Shown here piece by piece: positions 33,715-41,216 of a stretch of DNA of 64,000 nt. Each line of letters starts with the position of its first letter. Within the stretch, counting starts at the first letter, position 1. This DNA comes from JBQKLI01 sp012798975. Lineage in GTDB: Bacteria; Bacillota; Clostridia; Tissierellales; Peptoniphilaceae. The notes under the pieces were generated by a model. That model had not been told where the DNA came from and searched no databases. It saw only the letters and a program-made list of their open reading frames with translations. Location: contig NZ_JBQKLI010000010.1 in assembly GCF_052116305.1 (NCBI RefSeq), forward strand, positions 1-64,000. The letters are read 5' to 3'. A program made the translations under genes and the position numbers.

Positions 33715-34872
33715 ATGAAAAAGAATTTATCATTGCCGGAAAAATTTGATGAATATATTGATACAAGAAAACAGAGCTTTATAACAGCTATGGAATTTAA
33801 AGAACAAGGTGGAAAACTTGCTGGATATCTTTGCTCCTATACTCCGAATGAAATTATGGATGCAGGTGGTATCGCCAGCGTTGCCCTTTGCGGTACAAGC
33901 AACGAACCGATAGCCGATGCAGAAATCGATCTGCCTAAAAATCTTTGCCCGCTGATAAAATCAACCTATGGGTTTGCGAAAACAGAAACTTGTCCTTTTA
34001 CATATTTCTCGGATTTAATCGTGGGAGAAACTACTTGCGATGGAAAAAAGAAAATGTATGAGCTTTTAGGGGATCTAAAGGATGTTCATGTGCTTCATTT
34101 ACCACAAGGAACAGATAGACCTCATTCGAAAGAATCATGGTATCAGGAATGCCAGTATTTTAAAGAAGTACTGGAGAAAAAATTCGATGTTGAAATATCA
34201 GAGGAAGATCTAAGACAGGCCGCCGTTAAACGTAACGAATTACGGAAAGCTCTTATCGAAATGTTTGAAATACAAAAAGCGGAGCCTCCTATGGCAGTGG
34301 GAACAGATATGCTTTTGGAAGTGATGAAGGGTACATTTTCCTTTAAGCTAGAAGATCAAATAGCAGCGATCCGAAAGTTCACGAAAGAGGCAAAGGAGAA
34401 GTACGAAAGAGGAGAGAGACCTGTATCCATAGATGCGAAGAGAATTTTAATAACAGGCTGTCCAATGAGCGGAGTCATCGAAAAAATAGGCGGTCCTATT
34501 GAAGCGAATGGCGGAGTAATTGTTTATAAAGACGATTGTGGCGGAGAGAGAACTCAAATGCAGATGGTCGATACTGAAGCAGAGGATATTATGCGGGCTA
34601 TATCCGATCGTTATCTTGAGGTAAACTGCTCAGTTCTTACACCGAATGATGGAAGAATGGATCATACTTTAGAAGCCATTAAAGAATATAAGGGAGATGG
34701 CGTCATCGAAGTAATCCTTCAAGCTTGTCATACTTTTAATATTGAAGCGACGAAGATGGAAAGAGCTGTAAGAAATGCAGGGATTCCTTATATGAAATTA
34801 GAAACAGATTATTCTACAGCGGACAGTGGACAAGTAGATACTCGTATTGCAGCATTTATTGAGATGCTCTAA
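33715..34872 (+). CDS. double-cubane-cluster anaerobic reductase (HgdB/BcrC-like)
   Basis: 385 aa of the 2-hydroxyacyl-CoA dehydratase D-subunit superfamily. Recognisable are GGKLAGYLCSYTPNEIMDAGGI, LCPLIKSTYGFAKTETCPFTYFSDLIVGETTCDGKKKMYELL, LHLPQG, ITGCPMSG, DDCGGERTQ and ACHTFNIE. In DCCP proteins, cysteines such as these hold a [Fe8S9] cluster that reduces small molecules at low potential, driven by an ATP-dependent activator. No activator ATPase gene is adjacent, which is unusual. The substrate is unknown. AAGGAG precedes the start. Confidence 0.85.
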   Translation: MKKNLSLPEKFDEYIDTRKQSFITAMEFKEQGGKLAGYLCSYTPNEIMDAGGIASVALCGTSNEPIADAEIDLPKNLCPLIKSTYGFAKTETCPFTYFSDLIVGETTCDGKKKMYELLGDLKDVHVLHLPQGTDRPHSKESWYQECQYFKEVLEKKFDVEISEEDLRQAAVKRNELRKALIEMFEIQKAEPPMAVGTDMLLEVMKGTFSFKLEDQIAAIRKFTKEAKEKYERGERPVSIDAKRILITGCPMSGVIEKIGGPIEANGGVIVYKDDCGGERTQMQMVDTEAEDIMRAISDRYLEVNCSVLTPNDGRMDHTLEAIKEYKGDGVIEVILQACHTFNIEATKMERAVRNAGIPYMKLETDYSTADSGQVDTRIAAFIEML

Positions 34873-34891
34873 AATAAAAAAACATTTCGGG

Positions 34892-34917
34892 AAAGCACCT
34901 GTTTATAGGTGTTTTTA
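34892..34917 (+). terminator. intrinsic terminator after the double-cubane reductase gene
   Basis: Stem AAAGCACCT / AGGTGTTTT (one G-T pair), six-base loop and a T run. Confidence 0.7.
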
Positions 34918-34920
34918 TCG

Positions 34921-34942
34921 AACTATGATTTAAATCATAGTT
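34921..34942. promoter_or_regulatory. 22-bp perfect palindrome upstream of the DUF438 gene
   Basis: Half-site AACTATGATTT followed directly by its exact complement, with no spacer. It lies four bases after a terminator and about 70 bases before the DUF438 gene, whose TATAAT is near 34972. It is more likely a protein-binding operator than a second terminator, since a hairpin would have no loop. The binding protein is unknown. Confidence 0.5.
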
Positions 34943-35012
34943 TTGCTTCTCTTATTCTCTTATACTTAGGTTATAATGTTAGTGAATGATAACTTAAAAA
35001 GGAGTTAACTCT

Positions 35013-36530
35013 ATGGAAATGGAAAATTACCTGCCCAAAACAGACAACAAGAGATTAGAAATTATCTTTGAAATCAGCAATAGATATAATAGAAGAGAGA
35101 TTACAGAGGAAGAAGCAAAAGAAGAATTGCTAAATAAAGCAGGCAAAATCAAGCCTTATGAAATTGCTTTGGCAGAACAGCAGTTAAAGCATATCGATGA
35201 CGATGAATGCCAAAAAGAAGACATCCAAAGGATGCTTAATTTGTTTAAAGGAATTATGGATACAGATAGGCCGGATCTTGATAAGAATCATCCGATAATG
35301 TGTTATTACAGAGAAAATGATGTGATACGAGAAATTATTTCTTCCATCGAAGATTTAGTTCAATATCCAGTGATTAAAAATCAATGGTATGAAATCTATG
35401 ATAAATTAGATGAAATTAAGAAACATTTTTCACGGAAACAAAATCAGCTATATGCTACATTGGAAAAGAAAGGTTTTGACCGGCCGACGACTACGATGTG
35501 GACTTTAGACGATTTTGTTCGCGATGAAATAAAAGAAGCCAGAGATTTATTAGATGAAAATCAGGAAGAAGAATTTATTAAACTTCAAAATACGATTATA
35601 GAAGATCTAAAAGATTTATTGCAAAAGGAAGAATCTGTACTGTATCCTACTGCTTTATCGATGCTTTCTGGTGAAGACTTTAAACAGATGGCTGAAGGAG
35701 ATAAAGAAATCGGATTTGCATGGATTGAAGTGGAAAGCAGCACCAATAAACAGCCGGAAAAAGAGGAAAAAAATCTAGACTCGCCCTTTGCTAAGGATTT
35801 AGCTTCTTTATTAAGCAAATATAATATCGGATCGGAAAAACCAGAAGAGCTTGACGTAGCAACCGGAAAGCTTTCTCTTGAACAAATCAATTTAATTTTT
35901 AAGCATCTGCCGGTGGATTTATCCTATGTAGATGAAAATGAACTTGTACGCTTTTATTCAGATACAAAACATAGAGTGTTTCCTCGAAGCAAAAATGTTA
36001 TAGGCCGAAATGTGAAAAACTGCCATCCGAGAGCAAGCGTTCATATCGTGGAAGAAATCCTAAAGAAATTTAGATCCGGCGAAGAAGATACAGTAGAATT
36101 TTGGATTAATAAAGAAGATGTATTTATCTACATTCATTACACAGCTGTGAGAGATGAAGAAGGGCGATTCAAAGGTGTTCTAGAAATGATGCAGGATGCT
36201 TCTCATATACGAAAGCTGGAAGGTTCGCAAACACTACTGAATTGGGGCGGCGACTCTCATAAGAATGTTAAAAAGGATGAAGAAAATACTGAAATCTCTG
36301 GGAATTTATCAGCGGATACTATTAATGAAAATACAAAATTAAAAGAGCTTTTCCAGCAGTATCCAAAATTAAGAGAGGAAATGGAAGATATCCACCCGGC
36401 GTTTTCAAAGCTTAAAACCCCATTAGCAAGAATAATGGTGCAAAAAGCAGATATAAAAATGATGAGCAAAAATACCGGCATGGATTTGCAGGAATTAATA
36501 GCTGAGATTAAAAAGAAAATCAGCAGATAG
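35013..36530 (+). CDS. DUF438/hemerythrin-like/PAS protein with DUF1858-type tail
   Basis: 505 aa, cytoplasmic. Residues about 10-80 are DUF438-like (ITEEEAKEELLNKAGKIKPYEIALAEQQL). About 90-230 form a hemerythrin-like bundle (HPIMCYYRENDVIREII, EIKKHFSRKQNQLYATLEKKGFDRPTTTMWTLDDFVRDEI). About 285-410 form a PAS domain (KLSLEQINLIFKHLPVDLSYVDENELVRFYSD, RNVKNCHPRASVHIVEEIL, EDVFIYIHYTAVRDEEGRFKGVLEMMQDA). The last 75 residues resemble DUF1858 but lack its cysteines. Some expected hemerythrin His are replaced (WTLDD instead of a W..HD type), so iron binding is doubtful. It is likely a redox or gas sensor without an output domain. Confidence 0.8.
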   Translation: MEMENYLPKTDNKRLEIIFEISNRYNRREITEEEAKEELLNKAGKIKPYEIALAEQQLKHIDDDECQKEDIQRMLNLFKGIMDTDRPDLDKNHPIMCYYRENDVIREIISSIEDLVQYPVIKNQWYEIYDKLDEIKKHFSRKQNQLYATLEKKGFDRPTTTMWTLDDFVRDEIKEARDLLDENQEEEFIKLQNTIIEDLKDLLQKEESVLYPTALSMLSGEDFKQMAEGDKEIGFAWIEVESSTNKQPEKEEKNLDSPFAKDLASLLSKYNIGSEKPEELDVATGKLSLEQINLIFKHLPVDLSYVDENELVRFYSDTKHRVFPRSKNVIGRNVKNCHPRASVHIVEEILKKFRSGEEDTVEFWINKEDVFIYIHYTAVRDEEGRFKGVLEMMQDASHIRKLEGSQTLLNWGGDSHKNVKKDEENTEISGNLSADTINENTKLKELFQQYPKLREEMEDIHPAFSKLKTPLARIMVQKADIKMMSKNTGMDLQELIAEIKKKISR

Positions 36531-36566
36531 TAGATACAAATACATTTAGTGTTATAGATATAATTT

Positions 36567-36600
36567 CCAGAGCAGTTTGTACTGCTCTGGTCTTTTGTTT
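36567..36600 (+). terminator. intrinsic terminator after the DUF438 gene
   Basis: A perfect 10-bp stem CCAGAGCAGT / ACTGCTCTGG with loop TTGT, then TCTTTTGTTTT. Confidence 0.88.
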
Positions 36601-36689
36601 TATAAAAAAGAATGTTTTTGAGAAAGCTTTTTTATGTTAAATTAAGAGTGGCAGAAGTTTAAAAATGAAGACACATAATAGGAGGAAAT

Positions 36690-37514
36690 ATGTCTATTAA
36701 GATGATTGTTACAGATCTAGACGGGACCCTGATGGGAACAGATCATTTAACCATATCTCAAAGGAATAGAGAAGCCTTCCAAAAGGCGTCAGAGCAAGGG
36801 ATAAAAATTGTAATTGCAAGCGGAAGAACCCTTTCCATCATGGGAGATGTTATAAAACAGCTCTATAAAGTAGACTATGCCATTGTTTCAAACGGGGCAG
36901 GGATCATTGATGTCTCTACGAAAAAAGAGATTTATAATAATGGCCTAGAATATGACACTCTGAAAAAGCTCACTGGATTGATTGAAAAATACGGCGGCGG
37001 ATATGAAATATACGCTGAGGGAGAATCCTATATGCTGGAGGATTCATTAAATCATTTTGTAAATCCAGAATTATCAGATGAATTTATGAGAAAATTAAAG
37101 AAGGCGATTCATCCGATTCAGTCTGTGGAAGAATTGAAAAATCTTCAAATAGAAAAAATAAATGTTCTAGATGTGGAGGAAAAAGAGAAAGAATTCTTGT
37201 TCCTAGAGTTAAAAGATTTTAATGATATAGAAATGACTTCTTCGATGCCAGGTAATCTAGAAATCAACGGCTCAGGAGTCCATAAGGGAAAGGCACTTCA
37301 AGCTTTGTGCGAAATTCTTGGCATTAAAGACACTGAGGTAATGGCTTTTGGCGACGGTGGCAACGACGTAGAGATGCTTCGTTGGGCAAAAAGAAGCTAT
37401 GCCATGGGAAATGCTTCTTATGATGCGAAAGAAGCAGCTCGTTTCGTTACCAAAACGAATGGAGAAGATGGTCTAGCTATAGAAATCGAAAAAATCTGGG
37501 CGCCAAAAGAATAA
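36690..37514 (+). CDS. Cof-type HAD-family hydrolase
   Basis: 274 aa. Motif I VTDLDGTLMG (nucleophile Asp), motif II IVIASGRT, the type IIB cap and motif IV AFGDGGNDVEMLRWA, followed by SYAMGNASYDAKEAARFVTKTNGEDG, are all intact. These are sugar-phosphate, flavin-phosphate or similar phosphatases; the exact substrate cannot be told. AGGAGG site. The downstream neighbour is convergent and no strong terminator is seen between the two. Confidence 0.92.
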   Translation: MSIKMIVTDLDGTLMGTDHLTISQRNREAFQKASEQGIKIVIASGRTLSIMGDVIKQLYKVDYAIVSNGAGIIDVSTKKEIYNNGLEYDTLKKLTGLIEKYGGGYEIYAEGESYMLEDSLNHFVNPELSDEFMRKLKKAIHPIQSVEELKNLQIEKINVLDVEEKEKEFLFLELKDFNDIEMTSSMPGNLEINGSGVHKGKALQALCEILGIKDTEVMAFGDGGNDVEMLRWAKRSYAMGNASYDAKEAARFVTKTNGEDGLAIEIEKIWAPKE

Positions 37515-37564
37515 TAAAATAGAAAAAGTATCTGTAATAAACCAACGGAAATATTATATTTGTT

Positions 37565-37984
37565 TTATTTTTTTCGCTGGCAATTCGGACAGAGTCCTCT
37601 AAGTTCTAAATGATGGCTGGCTATTTGATAGCCGGTCATCTTTTCTAAGGAATCTTTCCATTCTGCAATCGGACAATTTTCTATGGGAACAACAGCTTTG
37701 CATTCTGTACAGATAAGCTGATGCTGGTGATTTTCTTGTAATTTTTGATAATATAATACTCCGTCTATTTCAGCAACTTTCTGGAGAATATCATTATCTA
37801 AGAAAATATTTAAGGTCCTATAAATAGTGGACAGATTTATCGGGTTTTGATCCATTAAATCTTTATTTATATCTTCGGCAGAAAAGGGGTCTCTTCTTTT
37901 GTTGATATATTTTAAAATCGTAATCCGATTCTTAGTAGCTTTTAAGTTTTTCTTTTTTAAATAATCTTTCAATTCTGTATTCAT
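37565..37984 (-). CDS. zur: Fur-family metalloregulator, probably Zur
   Basis: 139 aa. A winged helix (LKATKNRITILKYINKRRDPFSAEDINKDL, then NLSTIYRTLNIFLDNDIL) and a dimer domain (HQHQLICTECKAVVPIEN, HHLELRGLCPNCQRKK) with two CxxC pairs forming the structural zinc site. The divergent neighbour is a zinc-type ABC importer with a His-rich binding protein, so Zur is a better guess than Fur or PerR. The start at 37984 has AAGGAG upstream; the longer frame runs back through the operator and is rejected. Its -35 box overlaps the shared operator, so autoregulation is likely. Confidence 0.85.
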   Translation of the reverse strand: MNTELKDYLKKKNLKATKNRITILKYINKRRDPFSAEDINKDLMDQNPINLSTIYRTLNIFLDNDILQKVAEIDGVLYYQKLQENHQHQLICTECKAVVPIENCPIAEWKDSLEKMTGYQIASHHLELRGLCPNCQRKK

Positions 37985-38003
37985 AAATACTCCTTCATGT
38001 TCA

Positions 38004-38032
38004 TTGACAATAATTATAAAGTATTTTATAAT
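38004..38032 (+). promoter_or_regulatory. consensus promoter of znuACB
   Basis: Perfect TTGACA (38004-38009) and TATAAT (38027-38032), 17 bp apart. The start site expected near 38039 lies at the left edge of the inverted-repeat operator. Confidence 0.88.
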
Positions 38033-38041
38033 TAAACGCAA
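38013..38041 (-). promoter_or_regulatory. divergent promoter of the Fur-family gene
   Basis: On the minus strand, TTGCGT (38041-38036) and TATAAT (38018-38013) lie 17 bp apart. The -35 box shares bases with the operator at 38038-38056. Confidence 0.6.
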
Positions 38042-38056
38042 ATGAGAATTATTTGC
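38038..38056. promoter_or_regulatory. Fur/Zur-type operator
   Basis: A perfect inverted repeat GCAAAT-N7-ATTTGC with centre GAGAATT, resembling AT-rich Fur-family boxes with 7-1-7 symmetry. It covers the transcription start of znuACB and the -35 box of the regulator gene, so one site could repress both directions. Confidence 0.7.
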
Positions 38057-38077
38057 ATTAAAAAACAGGAGGAAATA

Positions 38078-39079
38078 ATGAAAAGAAAAAATCTTATCGT
38101 CATAGCGCTTGTATTGGCATTTGTTTTAAGTGCTTTCCAAACAACTGGTAAAAAAGAACAGAGCAGTACTACAGATTCCGGAAAGGTGATATACACATCA
38201 TTTTATCCCTTAGAATATATGACTAAGAGGATAGCGGGAGATAAATTTACAGTTAAAAACATCATGCCTGTTTCAAGTTCTGTTCACGGCTGGGAGCCTT
38301 CTGCGAAACAAATCGCTGATTTAACGAAGGCAGAGGCTTTAATTATTAATGGAGCAGGTTTGGAGAGCTGGCTTGAGAAGTTTAAAGATTCTCAGGAAAA
38401 TCTTAATATCATCGATACTTCAAAAAACATCGATCTTATTTCAGGAAAAGAAGAAGCTCATGATCATGAAGAGGAAGAAGAACATGGCCATGAAGAGGAG
38501 GCGCATGGCGATCATGCACATGAAGAGGGACACAATGAGGAAGAACATTCTCATGGAGATCATGATCCGCATTTTTGGATCAGCCCGAAAGAAGCATCTA
38601 TTCAAGCCGACAATGTTTATAATGCATTGATTTCCTTAGATAAAGAAAATGAAAATTATTTTAAAGAAAATTATGAATCATTAAAAAATGATTTAAACGC
38701 GTTAGATCAAGAATATACAGAAAAATTATCGCATTCAAAAATTAAAAAGATGATAGTTCCTCACAAAGCTTTTTCTTACATCGAAAGAGATTATGGAATC
38801 CAACAGATCCCTTTATCTGGAGTTCATGGAGAGGGCGGTCTTGATATGGCTAAGATGAAAAATATTATAGAAGAAGCAAAGACACAAGGGATAACGGATG
38901 TGTTGTATGGAGAAGGATCATCTTCCGAAACTGCAGAGGCAATCGTAAAAGAAACTGGTGGAAAGTCTATCCCTATTTATTCACTTGAAGGAATTTCCCA
39001 AGAACAAGTCGATGCAAAGGAAGATTATATTTCACTTTTAAGAAAGAATCTAGAGCATTTTATAGAAGCGACGAATTAG
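38078..39079 (+). CDS. znuA: metal ABC transporter substrate-binding protein (ZnuA-like)
   Basis: 333 aa. An N-terminal hydrophobic signal (residues 5-19) leads to a cluster A-I binding protein with SSVHGWEPSAKQIADLTKAEALIINGAGLESW, DPHFWISPKEASIQADNVYNAL and VVPHKAFSYIERDYGI. A His/Asp/Glu-rich loop (about residues 128-165) is typical of zinc binders. The lipobox is odd: LSAF-QTTG has Phe at position 20 where lipoproteins have Cys, a one-base change from TGC. Unless another anchor is used, the protein would be held by an uncleaved helix or released. AGGAGG fixes the start. Confidence 0.9.
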   Translation: MKRKNLIVIALVLAFVLSAFQTTGKKEQSSTTDSGKVIYTSFYPLEYMTKRIAGDKFTVKNIMPVSSSVHGWEPSAKQIADLTKAEALIINGAGLESWLEKFKDSQENLNIIDTSKNIDLISGKEEAHDHEEEEEHGHEEEAHGDHAHEEGHNEEEHSHGDHDPHFWISPKEASIQADNVYNALISLDKENENYFKENYESLKNDLNALDQEYTEKLSHSKIKKMIVPHKAFSYIERDYGIQQIPLSGVHGEGGLDMAKMKNIIEEAKTQGITDVLYGEGSSSETAEAIVKETGGKSIPIYSLEGISQEQVDAKEDYISLLRKNLEHFIEATN

Positions 39080-39086
39080 GAGGTCT

Positions 39087-39773
39087 ATGGAAAAGATAAT
39101 TCATATTCAAAATTTAAATTTTTCATATAATGAATCCCCTTTATTAGAAGATATCAGCATGGATCTGTATGAAGGGGATTATGCTGCCATTATTGGTCCT
39201 AACGGTTCTGGTAAGAGTACGTTTATTAAATTGATCCTAGGAGAATTAAAACCGGATACAGGAGAAATTCTGATTAAAAGAGGAAAAGAGAAAATAAATT
39301 CAAAATTAATAGGATATGTTCCTCAGATGAATAGAGAGTCTACTGTAGCTTTTCCTATAACGCCTCTGGAAGTAGTATCCTTAAATTTGTATAAAAAGAA
39401 TAAACTGCTGAATTTTATTTCTAAGAAAGATAAGCAACGAGCAAAATATGCGTTGGAAATGGTGAATCTTACAGATAAAATGGATTATAATTACAATCGT
39501 ATGAGCGGAGGGGAACAGCAGCGCGTCATGATTGCCAAAGCTTTAGTGAATAATCCTGAGGTGCTCATATTCGATGAACCTACAGCAGGAGTAGACAAGG
39601 AAAGCAAAGATACATTATTTGAAATACTGGATCATTTAAATAAAGTTCATCAAAAAACAATCTTAATCGTCACACATGAACTGGATTATATGAAAAAACA
39701 TCTCAATCGTATTTTCGAAATTTCTTATAAAAAATTAGATGAAAGGACGGATTTGCTTGATGGAGATTTATAG
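39087..39773 (+). CDS. znuC: metal ABC transporter ATPase (ZnuC-like)
   Basis: 228 aa. Walker A GPNGSGKST, Q-loop YVPQMN, signature MSGGEQQRVMIAKAL (canonical LSGGQ slightly altered), Walker B VLIFDEPTAGVD and H-loop VTHELD. It hydrolyses ATP on the cytoplasmic side to drive zinc or manganese import with ZnuB. It starts seven bases after znuA and overlaps znuB by 14 bases. Confidence 0.93.
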   Translation: MEKIIHIQNLNFSYNESPLLEDISMDLYEGDYAAIIGPNGSGKSTFIKLILGELKPDTGEILIKRGKEKINSKLIGYVPQMNRESTVAFPITPLEVVSLNLYKKNKLLNFISKKDKQRAKYALEMVNLTDKMDYNYNRMSGGEQQRVMIAKALVNNPEVLIFDEPTAGVDKESKDTLFEILDHLNKVHQKTILIVTHELDYMKKHLNRIFEISYKKLDERTDLLDGDL

Positions 39774-40554
39774 TTACGAGTTTATGAGAAAAGCAGTGCT
39801 GGTTGGACTGCTCATTTCATTAATAATTCCATGTATAGGGACAATTATGGTAAACAAGAGAACATCCATGATGGGCGATGCTTTATCCCATGCATCCCTA
39901 GCAGGGGTTTCTATCGGGTTGATTGCCGGCTGGAATCCTATTGCAGGGGCTGTTGCCGTTTGTCTCTTAGCTGGATTTTCAATGGAAAGACTGAGAAGGA
40001 AATTTCCCAGAGGCTCGGATCTTTCCACTGCAATTATTATGAGTACCGGGATTGGATTAGCTGGTATATTATCCGACTTTGTTCCTGGTACTTCAAATTT
40101 AGAATCTTTTATGTTTGGAAGTATTGTTGCCATACCAAACTCTGAGTTTTTTCTTATCCTTGCGATATCCTTTGTGGTATTAGCGGTATATGCATTACTA
40201 TATCAAGGTCTTTTGTATATCGTTTTTGATGAACAAGGTGCAAAACTTGCAGGAGTGTCTGTAAATGGAATCAATACTGTTTTTACTTTGATTACGGCAT
40301 TGACAGTAGCTGTTGCCTCCCGTGCTGTAGGAGTTCTTATGATATCCTCTCTTATGATTCTTCCAGTGGCATTATCGATGCGGATTTCCAAGTCCTATAA
40401 AAGCACTGTAACTACAGCGGTGATACTTGCTGTAATCTATACCATGGCCGGAATACATATCTCTTATTTTCTGGGCTTAAAGCCAGGAGGAGTTATTGTG
40501 CTCTTGGGAGTGGCGGCATTATTGGTTCAGTTTGTTTTTGAAAAGAGAAAATAA
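39760..40554 (+). CDS. znuB: metal ABC transporter permease (ZnuB-like)
   Basis: 264 aa. A family of about eight membrane helices starting MEIYSYEFMRKAVLVGLLISLIIPCIGTIMVNKRTSMMGDALSHASLAGV, with the conserved GDALSHASLAG and FVPGTSNLESFMFGSI segments. The ATG at 39760 is the family start. An ATG seven codons upstream (39739) is possible, but AAAGGA lies 12 bases before the chosen one. It is translationally coupled to znuC. A terminator follows 12 bases later. Confidence 0.92.
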   Translation: MEIYSYEFMRKAVLVGLLISLIIPCIGTIMVNKRTSMMGDALSHASLAGVSIGLIAGWNPIAGAVAVCLLAGFSMERLRRKFPRGSDLSTAIIMSTGIGLAGILSDFVPGTSNLESFMFGSIVAIPNSEFFLILAISFVVLAVYALLYQGLLYIVFDEQGAKLAGVSVNGINTVFTLITALTVAVASRAVGVLMISSLMILPVALSMRISKSYKSTVTTAVILAVIYTMAGIHISYFLGLKPGGVIVLLGVAALLVQFVFEKRK

Positions 40555-40566
40555 AGAAATATTCTT

Positions 40567-40596
40567 AAGAAGAAGATCATACCTTCTTCTTTTTTT
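40567..40596 (+). terminator. intrinsic terminator of znuACB
   Basis: A perfect 9-bp stem AAGAAGAAG / CTTCTTCTT with a seven-base loop and a T run. Confidence 0.85.
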
Positions 40597-40607
40597 AACA
40601 AAAAACA

Positions 40608-40629
40608 CACCACATTCCTCCACATTATA
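40608..40629 (-). promoter_or_regulatory. inverted GTGG decamer pair with TATAAT
   Basis: Read on the minus strand: TATAAT (40629-40624), then GTGG twice at a 10-base step (CCACATTCCT / CCACATTATA on the plus strand). This mirrors, in the opposite direction, the MraZ-type boxes 100 bases downstream. No -35 box is seen, so it may be a distal MraZ site rather than a promoter. Confidence 0.35.
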
Positions 40630-40729
40630 GAAAAATCGTTAAGAAACGGCTTGAAATACAGGAATAAACATAGGTTCTGAATTTATGGTCCGCTTGTAAA
40701 AATGGGCAATATTCAGTAATATAATAGTA

Positions 40730-40759
40730 GTGGAGTGAAGTGGGGGAAAGTAGAGCGAA
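40730..40759 (+). promoter_or_regulatory. three tandem MraZ-type binding decamers
   Basis: GTGGAGTGAA, GTGGGGGAAA and GTAGAGCGAA follow one another without gaps. They start five bases after TATAAT (40720-40725) and stop before the GGCGGGGG ribosome site of mraZ. MraZ is known to bind several TGGGN or GTGG boxes at 10-bp steps in its own promoter, so this is a strong candidate autoregulatory site. Confidence 0.75.
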
Positions 40760-40774
40760 AAGGCGGGGGTTGAA

Positions 40775-41206
40775 TTGTTCATTGGCGAATATATACATAC
40801 AATAGACACAAAAGGCCGCCTTATTATGCCAGCAAAATATCGAAAAGATTTGGGAGCCTCTTTCCACATTACAAAAGGAATGGACCACTGTTTATTCGTC
40901 TATCCTGAAGAAGAATGGAAAAACTTTGGGGAAAAAATATTGAACCTTCCCGTATCAGTAAGAGAGGGAAGAGCGATACAAAGATTATTCTATTCTGGTG
41001 CAATGGAAGCTCAATTGGATAAACAAGGAAGAGTGCTTCTTCCTCCTAATTTGAGAGAATATGCTGGAATCGATAAAGAAGTAATACTAATTGGTGTTGC
41101 AACTCGAATTGAGATATGGGATTTAGAAAGATGGAGCAACTACTCTACAGCAGAGGAAATGGATTACGATTTATTAATGGAAAAGATCACAGATCTTGAT
41201 TTATAA
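40775..41206 (+). CDS. mraZ: division/cell-wall cluster regulator MraZ
   Basis: 143 aa, the normal length. Two SpoVT/AbrB-like swapped-hairpin repeats, FIGEYIHTIDTKGRLIMPAKYRKDLG and YSGAMEAQLDKQGRVLLPPNLREYAGI, form a ring that binds tandem DNA boxes. It begins with TTG; no ATG is available, and the TTG directly precedes the family start FIGEY with GGCGGGGG upstream. First gene of the dcw cluster, with likely target boxes in its own leader. Confidence 0.95.
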   Translation: MFIGEYIHTIDTKGRLIMPAKYRKDLGASFHITKGMDHCLFVYPEEEWKNFGEKILNLPVSVREGRAIQRLFYSGAMEAQLDKQGRVLLPPNLREYAGIDKEVILIGVATRIEIWDLERWSNYSTAEEMDYDLLMEKITDLDL

Positions 41207-41216
41207 GGATGATAAT

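Noticed and set aside
38349..38630. 93-codon frame rich in Met and Lys within znuA
   Set aside because: It is a shifted reading of the His/Glu-rich repeat region of znuA, with no ribosome site.
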